Below are positions 53,166 through 62,279 of a DNA stretch of 64,000 nucleotides, piece by piece. The position numbers and the translations under genes were made by a program. Location: positions 124,001 to 188,000 of the forward strand of contig NZ_SMOD01000012.1 in NCBI RefSeq assembly GCF_004353905.1, given 5' to 3'. This DNA comes from Paraburkholderia guartelaensis (GTDB lineage: Bacteria > Pseudomonadota > Gammaproteobacteria > Burkholderiales > Burkholderiaceae). The notes beneath the pieces are model-generated. The model was not told the origin of the DNA and ran no database searches. It was given only the letters and a program-made list of their open reading frames with translations. Numbering within the stretch: position 1 is the first letter of the stretch; each line of letters starts with the position of its first letter.

Positions 53166-53750
53166 ATGGCTGATCGACACGCAGATATCGCTATCGCTAG
53201 CGAGGAAAACTGGCTCAAGCAGTACTACTTTGTGCGGACCGCGTTTTCCGCTGTCTGGGTCGCACTGGCTTTCTCGCTCGGACGGCATTCGCCGGCCAGT
53301 ATCGCTGCACTGCTTATCGTCTATCCGGCATGGGATGCATTGGCGAACTACATCGACATGTCGCGCAGCGGCGGGGCGGTTGAAAACCGTACACAAGTCG
53401 TCAACGTCGGCATCAGCGTCCTGACCACTGTCGGCGTGATTGTGGCGTTGAAGCTGGGCGCGCACGGGGTGCTGGGCGTGTTCGGCGTGTGGGCCATCCT
53501 TGCCGGGTTGCTTCAGCTTGGCACGGCCGTGCGTCGCTGGAAGCGCTTCGGCGCGCAATGGGCGATGATTTTAAGCGGTGGTCAATCGGCATTGGCTGGT
53601 GTGTTTTTCATCGTGCAGGGCGGCGCACCCATGGCCTCTGCGATCGAAAAAGTGGCGGGCTATGCAGCGGTCGGCGCTATCTACTTTCTCGTCTCTGCCT
53701 TGTGGCTTTCGGCTGGTCAACTGCGCAGCAAGATGGCCAGAACGTCTTGA
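53166..53750 (+). CDS. DUF308-like small membrane protein
   Basis: This 194-residue protein has about five or six transmembrane helices (for example SIAALLIVYPAWDALANYI, VVNVGISVLTTVGVIVALKL, VFGVWAILAGLLQLGTAV). Topology and size fit the DUF308/HdeD-like family, for which an acid-stress role is known in enterics only. CAGGAG precedes the ATG. It stands alone between two minus-strand genes. The following 103 bases hold an AGCGTCAG/CTGACGCT inverted pair with a long loop and no gene. Confidence 0.7.
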   Translation: MADRHADIAIASEENWLKQYYFVRTAFSAVWVALAFSLGRHSPASIAALLIVYPAWDALANYIDMSRSGGAVENRTQVVNVGISVLTTVGVIVALKLGAHGVLGVFGVWAILAGLLQLGTAVRRWKRFGAQWAMILSGGQSALAGVFFIVQGGAPMASAIEKVAGYAAVGAIYFLVSALWLSAGQLRSKMARTS

Positions 53751-53853
53751 AGCGTCAGCGCAATTGGCGGCCGACGCTGGTGATCGCCGGCGAGCACGAT
53801 ATCTGAGCACGCCTGTCTGACGCTGGACGCACGTGCAGCAGCAAGCATGGCAG

Positions 53854-55893
53854 CTAGAGATCCAGCGTCACGCCGCCCGCCGCCGGACGCCCTACACAGA
53901 TCAGCGCGTACCCCGGCTCGACGTCGAATTCCGGCGGTTCGTCGTACTTCACGCTGCCATCCAGCACGCGCGTGGCGCAGGTGCCGCACATGCCGGAGCG
54001 ACAGCTGGATACCGCGTCGGTGCCGCATCGCTCGGCGGTATCGAGCAGCGAGCCCTGCTGCGGCGCCCACTGCACCGTTTTCCCGGTGCGGGAAAATGTC
54101 ACCGGGATGGCTTGCGTTGCCTCGCTCGCAACAGGAGCCCGATCGGACGCGCGCTTGAGACTCGACGGCCCGAACGCCTCGAAGCGGATCCGCTCGTCCG
54201 CGATATTCAACGCGCGCAGCCCGTCGTACAGATCGCGCATGAACGCTTCGGGGCCGCACAGATAGAAGTCGTAGTCGTCGAACGGCAGGAAGCGACGCAA
54301 CGCATCGATGTTCACGCGGCCCGCGAGCCGTTCGCCATCGAGCGAGTCGTGCTGCGCGGCGCTGTCGTACAGATGCACCGACACGTTCGGATGCGTGCGT
54401 TCGATCTCCCGCAACGCCGCTGCGAACGGCCTTTCGTGCTCACCGCGCGTACCGTGAAACACGTGGATACGGCGCTTCGGTTCAAGCGTGAGCGCCGCGT
54501 CGAGCATTGCCAGCATCGGCGTGATGCCAATGCCTGCCGCCGCCAGCACGATCGCGCGCGGGCTGCGTGTATCGAGCTTGAACGATCCGCGCGGCGCCAG
54601 CGTGTCGATCAGCGAGCCGATGCGTGCGTGTTCGTGCAGCCAGCGCGACACTGCGCCGTCGCGCTTCACGCTGATCCGGTAGCGCGCCGGACGCGCGGCA
54701 TCGTGTGCCGCAGAGAGCGTATAGGTGCGCGTGTGCGGCATGTCCGTGTCCGGCATGGCGATGCGCAGCGGAAGGTACTGCCCGGCTTCGAACGGCGCGA
54801 GTGGCTCGCTATTCACCGGTTCGAAATGGAACGAGCGGATCGTTGGGGATTCGTCGCGCACCTCAGACACGCGCAGCGTGCGCCACGAACGTGTGTCGGC
54901 CTTTTTCGGCGCAGCCGCCGGTGAGGATCGCGTCGATGCCTGCGCGAACTGCGGCGCATAGTCGACCGCCGACCATCGCAATGGCAATGCTTCTCGCACG
55001 CGGCGAACTTCTGCCACATGAAACCGTACCAGCCGCTGTGCCAGTGGGAATTGCGCGATTTCGGGGCCGTCCCAGATCACCTCGGCGCGTACCGCCAGAT
55101 ACAGCAAATCGCCGCGCGCAAAGTCGACGAACAGCAGCCCCGCGCGCGGTTCACGGAGCAGGTTGCCGATCGTGTTGAAAAACTTGTTGCCGCTGAAGTC
55201 GGGCGTGGTCAGCGTGCGCGCGTCGTCGATCCGCACGAAGCCGGGCATGCCGCCGCGATGCGAAACGTCGGCGCCGCCCGCCACTCCCGCTGCATCATCG
55301 AGATTGGCGGTGGCAATGAAGAATACGTCCGCGCGAGCGATCAGCGCGCGATCTTCTTCCGAGAGTGCCTGCGCATGCTCGACCGTGGCGCGTGCCGGCG
55401 CATTGCCGACGAAAGCCGGTTCGCGTCCATTGATGTACTTCGCGCAGTTGCCGAAGCTCTGCTTGACTGCGAGCGTCACCACGCCGCCGTCGACCGCTTC
55501 GATCACGCCATTCACGCGGTTGCGCCGCCGTGTATGCGGCTGGATGCCGAGGCCGCCAATACGCGCGCCCGGCACCCAGCTTCCTTCGAGCGGATCGCCC
55601 GGCAGCGCGCCGCCGTCGATACGCAGCGTGCGGTTGTCCGGCGTCGACACGAAGCCTGCCGTGTTCGCGCGCAGCGTCGCCCACGGCTGAGCGTTTGCAT
55701 CGACGCCGCCGAACACCATGAACGGCAGCATCGCGAAGAACGCGCGATGCTGGTCCGGCATGTAATCGCGGATGCCGCGCGAGCCGTTTTCGAGTGCGAC
55801 ATCGGCTACGCCCGCACGCAATTGGGCCTCCCGCTCGCCGTCGTGAAACGGCCCGGCGGCGCGGTACGGATTCAGGTCGGGGAGAGCGGTCAT
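53854..55893 (-). CDS. PNPOx-FNR-ferredoxin fusion oxidoreductase
   Basis: This 679-residue protein has three parts. Residues about 20-310 are a pyridoxamine-phosphate-oxidase-like flavin domain (GRDLLYLAVRAEVIWDGPE and the GREPAFVG region). About 335-570 is a ferredoxin reductase with the FAD motif HTRTYTLSAAHD and an NAD(P) region LAAAGIGITPMLAML. About 600-679 is a plant-type 2Fe-2S ferredoxin with ligands Cys631, Cys636, Cys639 and Cys666. It likely moves electrons from NAD(P)H to the PNPOx-like flavin domain or an acceptor. The reaction is unknown. It lies 34 bases after a GST gene on the same strand and is controlled, probably, by the divergent LysR. Confidence 0.88.
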   Translation of the reverse strand: MTALPDLNPYRAAGPFHDGEREAQLRAGVADVALENGSRGIRDYMPDQHRAFFAMLPFMVFGGVDANAQPWATLRANTAGFVSTPDNRTLRIDGGALPGDPLEGSWVPGARIGGLGIQPHTRRRNRVNGVIEAVDGGVVTLAVKQSFGNCAKYINGREPAFVGNAPARATVEHAQALSEEDRALIARADVFFIATANLDDAAGVAGGADVSHRGGMPGFVRIDDARTLTTPDFSGNKFFNTIGNLLREPRAGLLFVDFARGDLLYLAVRAEVIWDGPEIAQFPLAQRLVRFHVAEVRRVREALPLRWSAVDYAPQFAQASTRSSPAAAPKKADTRSWRTLRVSEVRDESPTIRSFHFEPVNSEPLAPFEAGQYLPLRIAMPDTDMPHTRTYTLSAAHDAARPARYRISVKRDGAVSRWLHEHARIGSLIDTLAPRGSFKLDTRSPRAIVLAAAGIGITPMLAMLDAALTLEPKRRIHVFHGTRGEHERPFAAALREIERTHPNVSVHLYDSAAQHDSLDGERLAGRVNIDALRRFLPFDDYDFYLCGPEAFMRDLYDGLRALNIADERIRFEAFGPSSLKRASDRAPVASEATQAIPVTFSRTGKTVQWAPQQGSLLDTAERCGTDAVSSCRSGMCGTCATRVLDGSVKYDEPPEFDVEPGYALICVGRPAAGGVTLDL

Positions 55894-55927
55894 GACGGCC
55901 TCGAGTTGGCGGCGTGCGAGTAGGGGT

Positions 55928-56569
55928 TCAGGCGGCAAGCAGGCCCGCTTTCGTCGGTGGCATCGGCACGAAGCCCGGCAATGCGGCCACGCGGTCGAGC
56001 CATGCGCGCAGATGCGGATACGGCTCCAGCGAGACACCGCCTTCAGGTGCATGCGCGATGTAGGTATGCGCGGCGATATCGGCGATCGTCACGTGATCGC
56101 CCGCGGCGAACGGCTTGTGCGCGAGTTCGGCATCGAGCAGCGGCAGCAGCGTCCTCGCGATTTCCTGTGCACGCGCCAGATCGAGATCGCGCTTGAATAC
56201 GTGGACGAGGCGTGCGGCGCACGGGCCGAACGCGATGGGACCGGCCGCGAGTGATAACCAGCGTTGCACGGCTGCCGCGCGAAGCGGATCTTCCGGCAGC
56301 CACGACGGGTCGCCGTAACGCTTCGCCAGATAGACGAGAATCGCATTCGAATCGAACAACACCGTGTCGCCATCGACGATCGTCGGCACCTGGCCGAAGG
56401 GGTTCAGCTTCAAATACTCGGGCTGGCGGTGCTCGCTCGCGGCGAGATCCACCGGCACGATCTCGAACGGCAGATCCAGCATCGAAAGGAAGAGCCGGAC
56501 GCGGTGTCCGTGGCCGGAAAGCAGGGCCGTATGCAGGCGAATCGGCGTGGCGGGACGGGCAATTGGCAT
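55928..56569 (-). CDS. Glutathione S-transferase
   Basis: This 213-residue GST has an N-terminal thioredoxin-like domain (LLSGHGHRVRLFLSML; NPFGQVPTIVDGDTVLFDSNAILVYLA has the conserved cis-Pro and SNA/E-type glutathione contacts) and a helical C-terminal domain with HVTIADIAAHTYIAHAPEGG. ATG 56569 was chosen because GGAG lies about 8 bases upstream; the GTG at 56581 overlaps that site. First gene of a two-gene unit with the oxidoreductase fusion. Confidence 0.9.
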   Translation of the reverse strand: MPIARPATPIRLHTALLSGHGHRVRLFLSMLDLPFEIVPVDLAASEHRQPEYLKLNPFGQVPTIVDGDTVLFDSNAILVYLAKRYGDPSWLPEDPLRAAAVQRWLSLAAGPIAFGPCAARLVHVFKRDLDLARAQEIARTLLPLLDAELAHKPFAAGDHVTIADIAAHTYIAHAPEGGVSLEPYPHLRAWLDRVAALPGFVPMPPTKAGLLAA

Positions 56570-56695
56570 CTTGTTCTCCACAACGAAAGCGCTTCGGGAT
56601 GAAGCGACAGGGAGTGTTCAGATTAGGCAATGGCTGCGCGCGCGAGAAGACTGCTAAGCTTGCATTCATTTTCTATCGAAAGTGGACAATCGCCG

Positions 56696-57640
56696 ATGAC
56701 TGATGTTCGCGACGTGAATCTGAACCGGCTGGCGGTGTTCGTTGCCGTGGTTGACGCGGGATCGCTTACGGCGGCGGCTGAGCGGCTCGGCATCGCCAAG
56801 ACGATGGTCAGTGCGCATATGCAGCGCCTCGAACGCGAGATCGGCGCGAGCCTGATCACGCGCACCACTCGGCAGCTATCCGTGACCGATGCGGGCCGTG
56901 CTTTTTACGACGCCAGCTGCCGCATCCTGCAGATGACGGAAGAGGCGCTGGCGGCCGTGTCGGAGGAAGCCGCGCCCCCTCGCGGCACGCTGCGAGTGAG
57001 CGCGCCTGTCGACTACGGCGCGCAGATCGTCGCGCCCGCCCTCGTCGATCTGCGTGACGTCTATCCGGAACTCGACATCGAACTGGTTTGCGCCGATCAC
57101 TATGTCGACCTGATCGGCGAGGGAATCGATCTGGCTGTGCGGCTGGGCAATCTGCCGGACTCGAACTACCGCACGGTGAAGCTCGGAAGCTACGTGCGCT
57201 GGCTGGTCGCGAGCCCCGCGTTCGTTACGCGGCATGGCATGCCGAAGTCGCTGAACGCATTGGCGTCCTTGCCGCATATCGCGATGACCGTGCTGCGGCA
57301 TCCGTCGACGCTCGAGTTGACGCGCGATGCCGGGCGGCTCGCGGCGGGCCGCATCACCCACGACAAAGCCGTGCGCCGCGTGCGCTGCGTGAATGCGCTG
57401 AGCGTGAACACGGCGACGTCGGCGCGCGCGGCGGTTCTCGCGGGTGGCGGCTTTGCGGCGCTGACCGATTTCTCGATCCGGGCCGATCTTGCGTCGGGCG
57501 CGCTCGTGCGGCTGCTGCCCGAATGGTCAGGCGTGCCTCTGAGCGTGCAGGCCGTGTTTGCGCCGACGAGCTACCCGTCGGGCAAGGTGCGGGCCGTCAT
57601 CGAAGCACTGAAGGCGACGATCGCGAAGAGTGCCGCGTAG
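56696..57640 (+). CDS. LysR-family regulator
   Basis: This 314-residue protein has an N-terminal winged HTH (LAVFVAVVDAGSLTAAAERLG, KTMVSAHMQRLEREIG) and a periplasmic-binding-protein-like effector domain (about 95-310: GTLRVSAPVDYGAQIVAPAL; PELDIELVCADHYVDLIGEG). It is divergent from the GST/oxidoreductase pair with a 126-base gap and most likely regulates it. Effector unknown. Confidence 0.92.
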   Translation: MTDVRDVNLNRLAVFVAVVDAGSLTAAAERLGIAKTMVSAHMQRLEREIGASLITRTTRQLSVTDAGRAFYDASCRILQMTEEALAAVSEEAAPPRGTLRVSAPVDYGAQIVAPALVDLRDVYPELDIELVCADHYVDLIGEGIDLAVRLGNLPDSNYRTVKLGSYVRWLVASPAFVTRHGMPKSLNALASLPHIAMTVLRHPSTLELTRDAGRLAAGRITHDKAVRRVRCVNALSVNTATSARAAVLAGGGFAALTDFSIRADLASGALVRLLPEWSGVPLSVQAVFAPTSYPSGKVRAVIEALKATIAKSAA

Positions 57641-57688
57641 GCGTGCCGGGCGCGCTAATGTGCGTGACGTTGAACATGCGCCGCGCGA

Positions 57689-58927
57689 TCAACCGTGCGG
57701 CAAAAAGCGATCCTCGACGAAGAACCGCCGCCGAGCCTCTTCGTCCGATGGCGTCTCCGGGCCGAGCCCCGGAAGATCGGGCGCGCGATCGGGCTCCATG
57801 GCGAAACACGGCAGGATGCGGGCGCGGCGCTTGTCGGCGATCGCGCCGCGTTCGTACAGCAGCTGGGTGAGCCAGTCGAGGACGCGGTGCAGGGCGCCGT
57901 AATACCGATCGTGCTCGAAGGCGTACGCGTGCGCGGCGGCTTCCCAGTCATCGTTCGCGAGCAGCCGGTCGAGCAGCACCCTGACGTCACGCAGCGTCAA
58001 CGACAGTCCGCATCCCCATGACGGGTCGCTGGCCGCCGCCGCGTCTCCAATCAGCGCCATGCTGCCGTTGCAGGGATGCTCGACCCAGATGTCCGCGCCG
58101 GGATAAGCCGCGAGCGGGCCAACGACACTCGCGCGTTCGAACCAGTCGCGCGGCACGCCCGTATCGACGCAGGCGTCGAGGAACTCGCGGATATGCCGGC
58201 TACCGCTGATAGGGTGCGCGCGCTGCCCGACCCATGAGACGAAGTACGACCTGAACCGCTGCTGCCCGATCGGAAAAATCAATGCGGCCTGTCCCAACGC
58301 CGGGGACTGGAAGTGGTGGACCGAATCTTCCGGCGCGTCGAGCCCCTCGTAGAGCACGCCCGCCACGACCAGCCGCCCGGGATCCTGGTTGAGCGTGAAG
58401 CCGGCTATTCTGCGCACCGTCGACCTGCGTCCGTCGGCGCCCACCACGAGTCGCGCTTTTACCCGATGTGTGCCGCCATCCGTGCGAATCTCGGCGACCG
58501 GCTGCTTGCCTGGTGAATCGCCCGGATCGACGCGGACGACCTCGGCGCCGCGCAGCACGATGGCCCCCGATGACTCGGCCGCGTCGAGCAGCGTGCGCTG
58601 CATCGACGGATGATAGAAGTCCAGACACGGGGTGTGCCCGGGCGTGGTATCCGCGAGGTTGCGGGATTCTGCTGGCACCAGTCCGCTGTACCGCTTCCAG
58701 AACGGGACCACGTGCGCGCCGTCATCGCAGAGCAGTCGCTCGATGCCAAGCGCGCGGGCTTCGACGACACCCCAAGGCATCATGCCCTCGCCGCGCACGC
58801 GGTCTCTGAAGACCGTCTCGCGTTCGACAATGAGCGTGCGCATTCCGGCGCCTGCCAGTGCACGGCCGAGCGTTGCGCCGCCAAGACCGCCGCCCGCGAT
58901 CACGATGTCGTAGTTGCCCTGTCTCAT
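57689..58927 (-). CDS. FAD-dependent oxidoreductase/monooxygenase
   Basis: This 412-residue flavoprotein has the FAD site VIAGGGLGGATLGRALAGAG near the N-terminus, the Arg-Gly segment RDRVRGEGMMPWGVVEAR, the middle motif VVGADGRRSTVRRIAG, and the GDAAAASDPSWGCGLSLTLRD motif. It fits the PHBH/UbiH-like group A monooxygenases. Substrate unknown. GGAGG precedes ATG 58927. It converges with the LysR gene, with no partner enzyme adjacent. Confidence 0.88.
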   Translation of the reverse strand: MRQGNYDIVIAGGGLGGATLGRALAGAGMRTLIVERETVFRDRVRGEGMMPWGVVEARALGIERLLCDDGAHVVPFWKRYSGLVPAESRNLADTTPGHTPCLDFYHPSMQRTLLDAAESSGAIVLRGAEVVRVDPGDSPGKQPVAEIRTDGGTHRVKARLVVGADGRRSTVRRIAGFTLNQDPGRLVVAGVLYEGLDAPEDSVHHFQSPALGQAALIFPIGQQRFRSYFVSWVGQRAHPISGSRHIREFLDACVDTGVPRDWFERASVVGPLAAYPGADIWVEHPCNGSMALIGDAAAASDPSWGCGLSLTLRDVRVLLDRLLANDDWEAAAHAYAFEHDRYYGALHRVLDWLTQLLYERGAIADKRRARILPCFAMEPDRAPDLPGLGPETPSDEEARRRFFVEDRFLPHG

Positions 58928-59093
58928 TTGAAAACCTCCATGCCAGGCGGCAACGCGAACCCGAACGTCAGCAAACTGACGGCGCACGAGGCGCGCAGAT
59001 AGCGCCATTATGCGACTCGCATACACCGTGGAGGCAAGATTCGATGTTCGGGGTGCGAAGTATCTGGATGACGAGATCGAGCGTCGGCAGGCT

Positions 59094-60368
59094 TCAATTC
59101 ACGTCGGTGGCATAGCGGCGGCAATGTTCGAGATAGCCGGCTTCGTGGCTGCTCGCCAGTTGCACGATGCTTGTCCAGAGCCACAGGGGTGCATCGATCG
59201 TTTTCGAGCGAGCGCGCCGGAGTTCGGCGAGCCAGCTGCGCCGTGTCGGCGGGTCCATCTGGCGTGCGTGCGCGTTGCCTACCACCGCCGCAAGATAGAA
59301 CGCGACCTTACGCGCTTCGCTCTCTTCGAGTTCATCGATTTCGAGCTTGAGATCCTGCGGCAGCAATTCGCGAATCACCACGGCGCGATCGAGCAGGCGG
59401 GAGGCCCGCATGCGCTCACCGAGAAAGGGCGAGAGATGACGCGCGCCTTCCACCACGCGCTCGGCGTTGTCGCGCGGCATCGATGCATCTTCGTAACGCG
59501 GCGCAGCGGCTTTCACGCCCTCCTTGATGTCCATGAGGCACAGATCGTCGCCGTCGATCACACCGCCGTCGACATCGAGCAGGACTGCGTAACGTAGCCT
59601 GCCGAGCGAGCTACAGCCCTTGACCCAGTACGCCGCGTCGATCACCTCGACCTTGCCCGCATCGTTGCGGCCGCGCAGGCCCGTGGGCAAACTCGCTATG
59701 GCTTCGTCGCGAAAGAGCGTGTCGATTGCCTTGCGCTCGGCGCGGGCGAGCGGCCAGAAACGCTTGCCGAGCGGGATCGTGGGTTCGAGATCCTCAATGC
59801 GCTCCTCGGCCAGATGCTGCCACGAGCGGCGTAAGGCCGTTTTCATCGCAAGATGCACGGGCTCGGGGCGCGCGGACATCTGGACCTTCGCGCGCTTTGG
59901 CCCAAACGCAGATTCGTAGCCTGCTGCGAGCGCCTCCATCATGTGCACGATGGTGAGGCCGGAAAGCGAGGAGCCGCGTGCCGCGGTCGCCAGCGAGAGG
60001 CCGAGGCGGATGAGGTCGTGTGCGGGGTTGCCGATCACCGTCTGATCAAGGTCGCGGATATGGACTTCGACCTTGCCTTCCTGATTCGCGACGGGACCGA
60101 GATTGCCGGTATGGCAATCGCCGCAGATCCAGACCGCCGGGCCGCGCGGCAGCGAGTCGCCGTTCGTCTCGACGATCCATTCGTAGAATCGGGCCGTATT
60201 GCCGCGCACGTAGGCATGAGGCGAGCGCGCCATTTTGAGGCGGCGCTGCCCGGTCAGGATGGCCGCTCGCTCGCGGGGTTTGGGCAGCGCCTTTGACGGC
60301 CCTGCGGCTTTCGAGGCTTTCGGCTTTTTCACTTTCGGCAGATTGCCGCGTTTCTTTTCGCTGGACAT
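59094..60368 (-). CDS. DUF2252 family protein
   Basis: This 424-residue protein has the recognisable DUF2252 core: FYEWIVETNGDSLPRGPAVWICGDCHTGNLGP near residues 60-90, followed by the DLDQTVIGNPAHDLIRL block, and TDVN at the C-terminus. The family is widespread, looks kinase- or nucleotidyltransferase-like in fold, and has no proven reaction. The N-terminus is a Lys-rich basic tail (KKRGNLPKVKKPKASKA). The start at 60368 has a GGGGGTGA site about 5 bases upstream and was preferred to ATG 60383. Confidence 0.85.
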   Translation of the reverse strand: MSSEKKRGNLPKVKKPKASKAAGPSKALPKPRERAAILTGQRRLKMARSPHAYVRGNTARFYEWIVETNGDSLPRGPAVWICGDCHTGNLGPVANQEGKVEVHIRDLDQTVIGNPAHDLIRLGLSLATAARGSSLSGLTIVHMMEALAAGYESAFGPKRAKVQMSARPEPVHLAMKTALRRSWQHLAEERIEDLEPTIPLGKRFWPLARAERKAIDTLFRDEAIASLPTGLRGRNDAGKVEVIDAAYWVKGCSSLGRLRYAVLLDVDGGVIDGDDLCLMDIKEGVKAAAPRYEDASMPRDNAERVVEGARHLSPFLGERMRASRLLDRAVVIRELLPQDLKLEIDELEESEARKVAFYLAAVVGNAHARQMDPPTRRSWLAELRRARSKTIDAPLWLWTSIVQLASSHEAGYLEHCRRYATDVN

Positions 60369-60503
60369 GTTCGTCACCCCCATTGTGCATGCGGTGAATT
60401 GCGTCGACGCCGATGTCAGCGTTCGAGGGGCGAGAGCAAGTGGTGTGCCGCCAGCGTCGTGCCAGATGTCGTTACGGGCCAAAAGATCGATGCGTTATTG
60501 CCG

Positions 60504-60872
60504 TCACGAACGTGGCGGGACACGAAACCACGTGACTGCCACGACCAGCAGGAATCCTGCATAGGCCGTCGCGAACACCCAGCCTGGCAAGTCGTAGTAC
60601 AGCAAGTCGCTGACCCAGTACTGGATGAAACCCTGCGGGCCTGCGTGCCCGGTACGTAGCCAGTCTTCGAGCACCGTGAGCGGACACGGAATGTCAAGGA
60701 CGGCAAGAAGCGCAACGATGCCTATCGCAACGAGATGCGTGAGGCGGAACACGCGGTTGCGCACCCAATCGTGCGCAAGCCATGCGCCCACCCAGATCGC
60801 GAGCAATCCGCCGACGATGAAGAGTACGAGCAGCGCATGTAACACGAGTACGGTATTGGCCAGCCAGTTCAT
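60504..60872 (-). CDS. DUF2784 small membrane protein
   Basis: This 122-residue protein has three or four hydrophobic helices (MNWLANTVLVLHALLVLFIV; LTHLVAIGIVALLAVLDIPCPL) and the conserved DIPCPLTVLEDWLR segment, with WLR and YYDLPGW as in DUF2784 proteins. Inner-membrane protein of unknown function. It lies between DUF2252 and a fucosyltransferase-like gene on the same strand, but with gaps of 53 and 135 bases that need not mean an operon. Confidence 0.85.
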   Translation of the reverse strand: MNWLANTVLVLHALLVLFIVGGLLAIWVGAWLAHDWVRNRVFRLTHLVAIGIVALLAVLDIPCPLTVLEDWLRTGHAGPQGFIQYWVSDLLYYDLPGWVFATAYAGFLLVVAVTWFRVPPRS

Positions 60873-60925
60873 GACGCCGCTTGCAGTTGCCCTCGCGCTG
60901 CGTTCCCGGCTTCGATTCTACGTCC

Positions 60926-61981
60926 TCAAAGATCGAAGGGTCGGGGGAGGGTTCCCGCGTTTGGCGTCGTCCCGGTTGCCGTGAACGGCGAATCGAAAGC
61001 CGCGTTGTCGATTTCAGGAATGATCAGGTCGATGTCGCGCTTGTTCTGCTCGGTCCAGATCTGGCTATCGGGAAACCAGAAGGCGTTTTCGCGTGGAGGC
61101 ACGACGAGCCGTACGCGCAGCGACGGATTGAAGATCTTCGACCACGCCGAGAGATAGGAGGGTGTCTTGATCAAATCGCCGCAATTGGCGAGTAACAGGC
61201 TCGTGACCAGGGCTTCGCGTCCAATTGCGAGCCCAGGATGGCCGCTGAAGTGCACGGGCTTCTCACCGCTCGCGAGCAGCGTGGCAGGCGCGACGTTGAC
61301 GGGCACCGCGAAGCCCCACTTCCGGAAGAAGTCGAGGAAGGCCTGCTCGTCGCTGGAGACGAAGATGTTCGTGAGACGGTGATCGCCCGCAAGTGTCTTC
61401 TCGACCATACGGCAAAACGCACTCCAGTCGATCGTATGGGCCTCGAATTTTTTGTCCGTGCCGCGGAAATGGACGCCCAGCGTCGAAGGACCGATATCGA
61501 GCCGCTCGCTGATGCGCTCGACTTCCTTCCGGATCGATTCGGTTGGCCGATAGTTCGAGAGGAATATCTTGCTCGCCCGTTCCAGACCGAGGCCGGCTTC
61601 ATAACGGCGAAAGCCCAGATCGCCGAGATCGCGCACGAGCGACGTTCGCAAACCAGGCTTCACGGCGTCCGGCACGGCCGACGGTGCGAGGTTTTCAAAG
61701 CATTCGGCCAGCCAGTCGATTTTGCCTTCTTCGTCGCCGTAACTGCCGCCGCGCGCCGAAATGACGGGCGTCAAGCGCTTTTCGTCGCAGTGCAGGAGGA
61801 TGCACAAGACGATCTGCATGACGGAAAAGAAGCCCGAACTTGCGCGAATCTCAATGGCGAAGTAGCCGTGGTTGAAGCGCTGCTTCGTGTGCAGGGAAAG
61901 GCGAGCCGGCGTATTGAGCGCGTTCTTGAAGTCTTCGCTGCGCCGTACTTGCCTTGCGAACTCGATAATGTTTTTGAACAT
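60926..61981 (-). CDS. NodZ/GT23-like fucosyltransferase
   Basis: This 351-residue protein lacks a signal peptide. It carries the GT23 signature HxRxTD: LGVHFRGTDKKFEAHTIDW, with His171, Arg173, Thr175, Asp176 and Lys177. A C-terminal segment, KTPSYLSAWSKIFNPSLRV, fits the NodZ/FUT8 donor-binding half. Enzymes of this family add fucose to chitin oligomers (NodZ) or N-glycans (FUT8) from GDP-fucose. No GDP-fucose pathway genes are nearby, so donor and acceptor remain unknown. The assignment rests on the motif. Confidence 0.65.
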   Translation of the reverse strand: MFKNIIEFARQVRRSEDFKNALNTPARLSLHTKQRFNHGYFAIEIRASSGFFSVMQIVLCILLHCDEKRLTPVISARGGSYGDEEGKIDWLAECFENLAPSAVPDAVKPGLRTSLVRDLGDLGFRRYEAGLGLERASKIFLSNYRPTESIRKEVERISERLDIGPSTLGVHFRGTDKKFEAHTIDWSAFCRMVEKTLAGDHRLTNIFVSSDEQAFLDFFRKWGFAVPVNVAPATLLASGEKPVHFSGHPGLAIGREALVTSLLLANCGDLIKTPSYLSAWSKIFNPSLRVRLVVPPRENAFWFPDSQIWTEQNKRDIDLIIPEIDNAAFDSPFTATGTTPNAGTLPRPFDL

Positions 61982-62180
61982 GCCATGTCCCTTCGATCCA
62001 GGATGCGGGGATTACCTTTCGAGCAGAGCGACGCCGCTTCCTGTGCTCAGGCGAGCGGGGCGCTCACGGTAGATTCCGTCGATGGATTCGCCTTTGACTG
62101 CGTTAGCAACGATTGGGGGATCAGACGTTTATTTTCCGACGATAGCTTGATCGTCACGCGCTTGGGTTGGCTGGTTATTT

Positions 62181-62214
62181 GGCATCCTAAGCGGTTGAGG
62201 CATTCTAGGATGCC
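62181..62214. repeat. GGCATYCTA repeat cluster upstream of the fucosyltransferase-like gene
   Basis: GGCATCCTA (62181-62189), GGCATTCTA (62199-62207) and the inverted TAGGATGCC (62206-62214) share one core. Copies 1 and 3 are a perfect 9-base inverted repeat. Copies 1 and 2 are direct repeats 18 bases apart. They lie in the 298-base gap (61982-62279), which has no gene, 200 bases upstream of the fucosyltransferase-like start. Operator-like. Confidence 0.5.
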
Positions 62215-62279
62215 ATGTTTACGCATTGATTAAGCTGAGGATTAAGTGACATCCCCAACGCCTGTGATCGCTCGCGCGA

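Noticed and set aside
53751..53824. AGCGTCAG/CTGACGCT inverted pair after the DUF308-like gene
   Set aside because: Perfect 8-base arms but a 58-base loop and no T-run; likely chance.
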